Assembly (NCBI RefSeq): GCF_003313465.1
Contig: NZ_KZ845668.1
Span: 124,001-188,000 of the forward strand
Length of the DNA stretch: 64,000 nucleotides
Reading direction: 5' to 3'
Source: Thermoflavimicrobium daqui
GTDB lineage: Bacteria > Bacillota > Bacilli > Thermoactinomycetales > Thermoactinomycetaceae
The translations under genes and the position numbers were made by a program. Below are positions 61,230 to 64,000 of the stretch, piece after piece; the stretch's first letter is position 1, and each line of letters opens with the position of its first letter. The notes beneath the pieces were generated by a model. The model was given only the letters and a program-made list of their open reading frames with translations. It searched no databases and was not told where the DNA came from.

Positions 61230-62903
61230 GTGAGCAGCTTGGAAGGCCAAAAACTAAATGATCGATATCTGATTATCAAACAGATTGGTAAAGGAGGTAT
61301 GGGGAAGGTTTATCAAGCGAAAGATGAACGACTGGGGCGGAATGTAGCTATTAAAGTAATGTATGACAACTTAAAAGAAGATGAGGAGTTTGTTCGGCGT
61401 TTTATTCAGGAAGCCAAGGCATTGGCTAAGATCTCCCATCCACATGTCATACAAGTGTATAACGTAGATAGTGCGGATAAGACATCTTATATAGTATTGG
61501 AATTAATGAAAGGACCTACATTAAGGCAAAAACTAGACGAACAGGGAAAAATCCATTATAAAGAAACAATTTCCATTATAAGTAAAGTACTAAAAGGGCT
61601 AAGCAAGGCACATCAGTTTGGAATTATTCATCGTGATATTAAGCCTCATAATATTATGTTAGGAATGGATGGTCGTTGGAAGTTAATGGATTTAGGGGCT
61701 TCTAAATGGCTAACTTCTTTTTCAGACTTAACCAATTCGGTTGGCATTATAGGGACAGTACAATATTTCTCACCTGAACAAGCGCAAGGGAAACAAGTAG
61801 GAATTCCCTCAGACTTATATTCAGTTGGAATCGTTCTATATGAAATGTTAACAGGTCAGCTGCCTTTTCAGGCTAATGAAAAAATAGCAATTGCTCTAAA
61901 GCATGTGACTGAGCCTGTTCCAGATCCACAGGAATTTAACCCTGATTTACCAGATGAACTATGTCGAGTTTTATTAAAACTTTTAGAAAAAGATCCTTCC
62001 AAGCGATATCGATCTGGTGAAGAGCTAATGGTGTATTTAGAAAAATCGGTACTGAAAAGAAAAAAAGATGTACGTAAGGAAGAGATAAAGAAGTCTATTC
62101 AGATTAAGCAGAAAGAGGAGTTAAATAAAGCAAATCCACCATTTATTCCAGTGTGGAAGAGAAAGGGAATCTGGATAGGAGGAATCTTTAGTATCTTTTT
62201 ATTAGCTACAGGTTATTTTATTTTGACTACAACGAGTGAAGCCGAATCGGCACTAAATCAAGAGCAAAAAAGTATCCAAAATATACTTGAGAGGTCATTG
62301 CGTAAAATGGAACAGATGAAGGGAATCCAACTTGAAATTGATGAACAACGTCAGTTAGGGAATTCCCTAGAAAAAACACAACAAGCTAATGTTGTATTAC
62401 AAGGAAACCAATTGTTTGTGATGTTTGCGAGATCTGAAATCGCTGAACATATGGAAGGCTCGACATGCTATCGTGGTAAAATAAATGATAGTGAGTGGTT
62501 AGCTACAAAAGTCTGTATGTCTTCGATTTATAGAAACTATCACCCCAAAGAATTACTATTAAAAAGTAAACCATATATCCGAAAAATGTTAAAGAAAGAA
62601 CAAGATGACACTTATATTATCCAAATGAAATTAAATGAGGAAGATCATTTTTATCCCCTTATTGATAAATATTGGGAAATGAGGGAAGTAAAACCGATGA
62701 TGGTGGAGAAATGTTCTCTTCATATCAATATCGAAATTGATAAAAGTGATTTACAAGTTAAAGAAGTAGATATGAACTTAAATGTGAAACATAAAAATAA
62801 AAATTGGCTATCGAATTGGTTTGGTTTATCCCGTTTTTCTTCTATCCAAGCAAAGACTTATACGAAGGTAGTCGGGATTGGTTCCATTCGATCAAGCAAT
62901 TAA
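61230..62903 (+). CDS. Membrane Ser/Thr protein kinase with novel extracellular domain
   Basis: 557 residues. Kinase domain (about 10-275): GKGGMGKVYQA, VAIKV, catalytic HRDIKPHN, DLG in place of DFG, and SPEQAQG. After a Lys/Glu-rich linker there is one membrane segment (about 311-330), then about 225 extracellular residues. These lack PASTA repeats, unlike PrkC; the layout looks like a lipid- or peptide-binding lipoprotein-like fold, but I cannot name it. The start is likely the TTG at 61239 or the frame start at 61230, with GTAGGTGAG near. Confidence 0.85.
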   Translation: MSSLEGQKLNDRYLIIKQIGKGGMGKVYQAKDERLGRNVAIKVMYDNLKEDEEFVRRFIQEAKALAKISHPHVIQVYNVDSADKTSYIVLELMKGPTLRQKLDEQGKIHYKETISIISKVLKGLSKAHQFGIIHRDIKPHNIMLGMDGRWKLMDLGASKWLTSFSDLTNSVGIIGTVQYFSPEQAQGKQVGIPSDLYSVGIVLYEMLTGQLPFQANEKIAIALKHVTEPVPDPQEFNPDLPDELCRVLLKLLEKDPSKRYRSGEELMVYLEKSVLKRKKDVRKEEIKKSIQIKQKEELNKANPPFIPVWKRKGIWIGGIFSIFLLATGYFILTTTSEAESALNQEQKSIQNILERSLRKMEQMKGIQLEIDEQRQLGNSLEKTQQANVVLQGNQLFVMFARSEIAEHMEGSTCYRGKINDSEWLATKVCMSSIYRNYHPKELLLKSKPYIRKMLKKEQDDTYIIQMKLNEEDHFYPLIDKYWEMREVKPMMVEKCSLHINIEIDKSDLQVKEVDMNLNVKHKNKNWLSNWFGLSRFSSIQAKTYTKVVGIGSIRSSN

Positions 62904-62980
62904 AAGAGGTTTTTGATACACCTTTTCATATATATGACATAGGATAGTGGGTAGATATTGGCCTAAGGTGGGGATAGTTT

Positions 62981-64000
62981 ATGTGCGGTATTGCTGGTTG
63001 GGTTAATTATGGGTATGACCTTCGTTTGCAAAAAGAAGTGGTTGAACGTATGAATCAGCAGCATTCTGTACGAGGTCCTGATGCGGAAGGGATTTGGTTA
63101 GGAAATCATGTCGCACTCGCCCATCGAAGATTAAGTATCATTGATCCAGAAGGCGGAGCTCAACCCATGGTTAAGTATGTGGATGGAAGAAAATATGTAA
63201 TTACCTATAATGGTGAAATTTATAATATGCCTGAATTACAAGCAAAGCTACAAACACTCGGTTATTCACTCGATACACGTTCGGATACTGAATTAATTCT
63301 CACAGCATATATTCACTGGAAAGATCAATGTATTCATTATTTGAATGGGATTTTTGCATTTGCGATTTGGGATGAATTCAGACAAGAGTTGTTTTTAGCA
63401 AGAGATCGTATCGGTGTAAAGCCACTCTTTTATTTTCAGAAAGATAGTACATTTCTATTTGGTTCAGAGATCAAATCTTTACTTGTACATCCACTTGTAG
63501 AACCTATTTTAGATGAAGAAGGACTAGCCGAGATCTTGGTCATGGGGCCAGCTCGTACTCCTGGTGTAGGTGTTTTTTGTGGGATTAAGGAATGTAAACC
63601 AGGACATTTTATTCGTGTTTGCCGAGATCAGGTGATACAGAAGCCTTATTGGAGGCTAACAAGTCAAAGCCATAGGGATGATTTTGAGACAACGGTGGAG
63701 AAAGTACGAGAACTTTTTATCCAAGCTGTCCAGCGCCAATTGGTTTCGGATGTACCGATTGGTACGATGTTATCAGGTGGACTGGATTCTAGTGCAATTT
63801 CAGCATGTGCAGCGCAAGTTTTTGCGCAGGAAGGTAGAGCACCCTTACCTACCTTCTCGGTAGATTATGTTGATAATGATAAGTATTTTGCAACCAATGA
63901 ATTTCAGCCCAATTCGGATGCACCTTGGGTTAAACGGATGGTTCAGCATATTCATTCCAATCATCACACCATTTATGTAGATAACCAAGAGTTGCTAGAT
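62981..64000 (+). CDS. asnB: Asparagine synthetase (glutamine-hydrolysing), 3' end outside the window
   Basis: The first 340 codons are present. MCGIAGW gives the catalytic N-terminal Cys after Met removal; RGPDAEGIW, HRRLSIID and YNGEIYN complete the glutaminase domain. The synthetase domain starts with LSGGLDSSAIS, the ATP-pyrophosphate loop. It makes asparagine from aspartate; some paralogues amidate wall or antibiotic precursors, which the truncated sequence cannot exclude. Confidence 0.9.
   Translation, partial: MCGIAGWVNYGYDLRLQKEVVERMNQQHSVRGPDAEGIWLGNHVALAHRRLSIIDPEGGAQPMVKYVDGRKYVITYNGEIYNMPELQAKLQTLGYSLDTRSDTELILTAYIHWKDQCIHYLNGIFAFAIWDEFRQELFLARDRIGVKPLFYFQKDSTFLFGSEIKSLLVHPLVEPILDEEGLAEILVMGPARTPGVGVFCGIKECKPGHFIRVCRDQVIQKPYWRLTSQSHRDDFETTVEKVRELFIQAVQRQLVSDVPIGTMLSGGLDSSAISACAAQVFAQEGRAPLPTFSVDYVDNDKYFATNEFQPNSDAPWVKRMVQHIHSNHHTIYVDNQELLD

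Overview
The window is the replication-origin region of a low-GC, endospore-forming member of the Bacilli. The order rpmH-dnaA-dnaN-yaaA-recF-remB-gyrB-gyrA on one side, and rnpA-yidD-yidC-jag-mnmE-mnmG-rsmG-noc-parA-parB on the other, is the classical Bacillus-type oriC neighbourhood. yyaC, Noc and Soj/Spo0J point to a sporulating lineage. A Thermoactinomycetaceae-like organism would fit, but that is an inference that nothing here proves.

Left arm (1-33,257): the probable end of walJ, an HtrA protease, a CxxH/CxxC protein, rlmH, a DUF2935 protein, a MazG-type pyrophosphohydrolase and a YisL-type membrane protein lie on the + strand. On the - strand follow purA, dnaB, rplI, gdpP, yybS, a MazG-like gene, the rpsF-ssb-rpsR operon, ychF and a DUF951 gene. 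yyaC (+) and a cysteine desulfurase (-) lead into the partition locus. There parA (soj) is split by a 1,960-nt group II intron exactly between the Gly and Lys codons of its Walker A motif. Its encoded maturase has lost the reverse-transcriptase catalytic residues but keeps the maturase domain. Between noc and rsmG, where Bacillus has nothing, sit two head-on + strand genes: a ParM/Alp-type actin homologue and a 520-residue protein of unknown family. Two perfect parS sites lie in front of the actin-like gene and a third lies inside parB.

Origin (33,258-35,695): ten perfect DnaA boxes precede dnaA. Three more, a GC-rich block and a ten-unit DnaA-trio array lie between dnaA and dnaN. Two further DnaA-box groups occur outside the origin proper: three helically phased boxes behind gyrA, and six boxes at 59.4-59.85 kb.

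Right arm (35,696-64,000, mostly + strand): after gyrA come guaB, a DacA-type carboxypeptidase, a two-component system, a divergent ABC exporter, a second DacA paralogue, a MocR/PdxR-type regulator divergent from pdxK, then pdxS-pdxT (vitamin B6), a serine T-box with serS, and tRNA-Ser(UGA). A long gene-poor stretch holds an ArsR remnant and the far DnaA-box cluster. It is followed by a tandem set of Ser/Thr kinase genes, two decayed and one intact, and the start of an asparagine synthetase gene. A family of short intergenic repeats, at least five copies, is scattered through both arms.

How the parts connect: replication initiation (dnaA, oriC), origin segregation (ParA-ParB-parS), division control (Noc) and possibly an actin-like filament lie within about 18 kb. 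The group II intron makes ParA, a known regulator of DnaA and segregation in Bacillus, dependent on RNA splicing.
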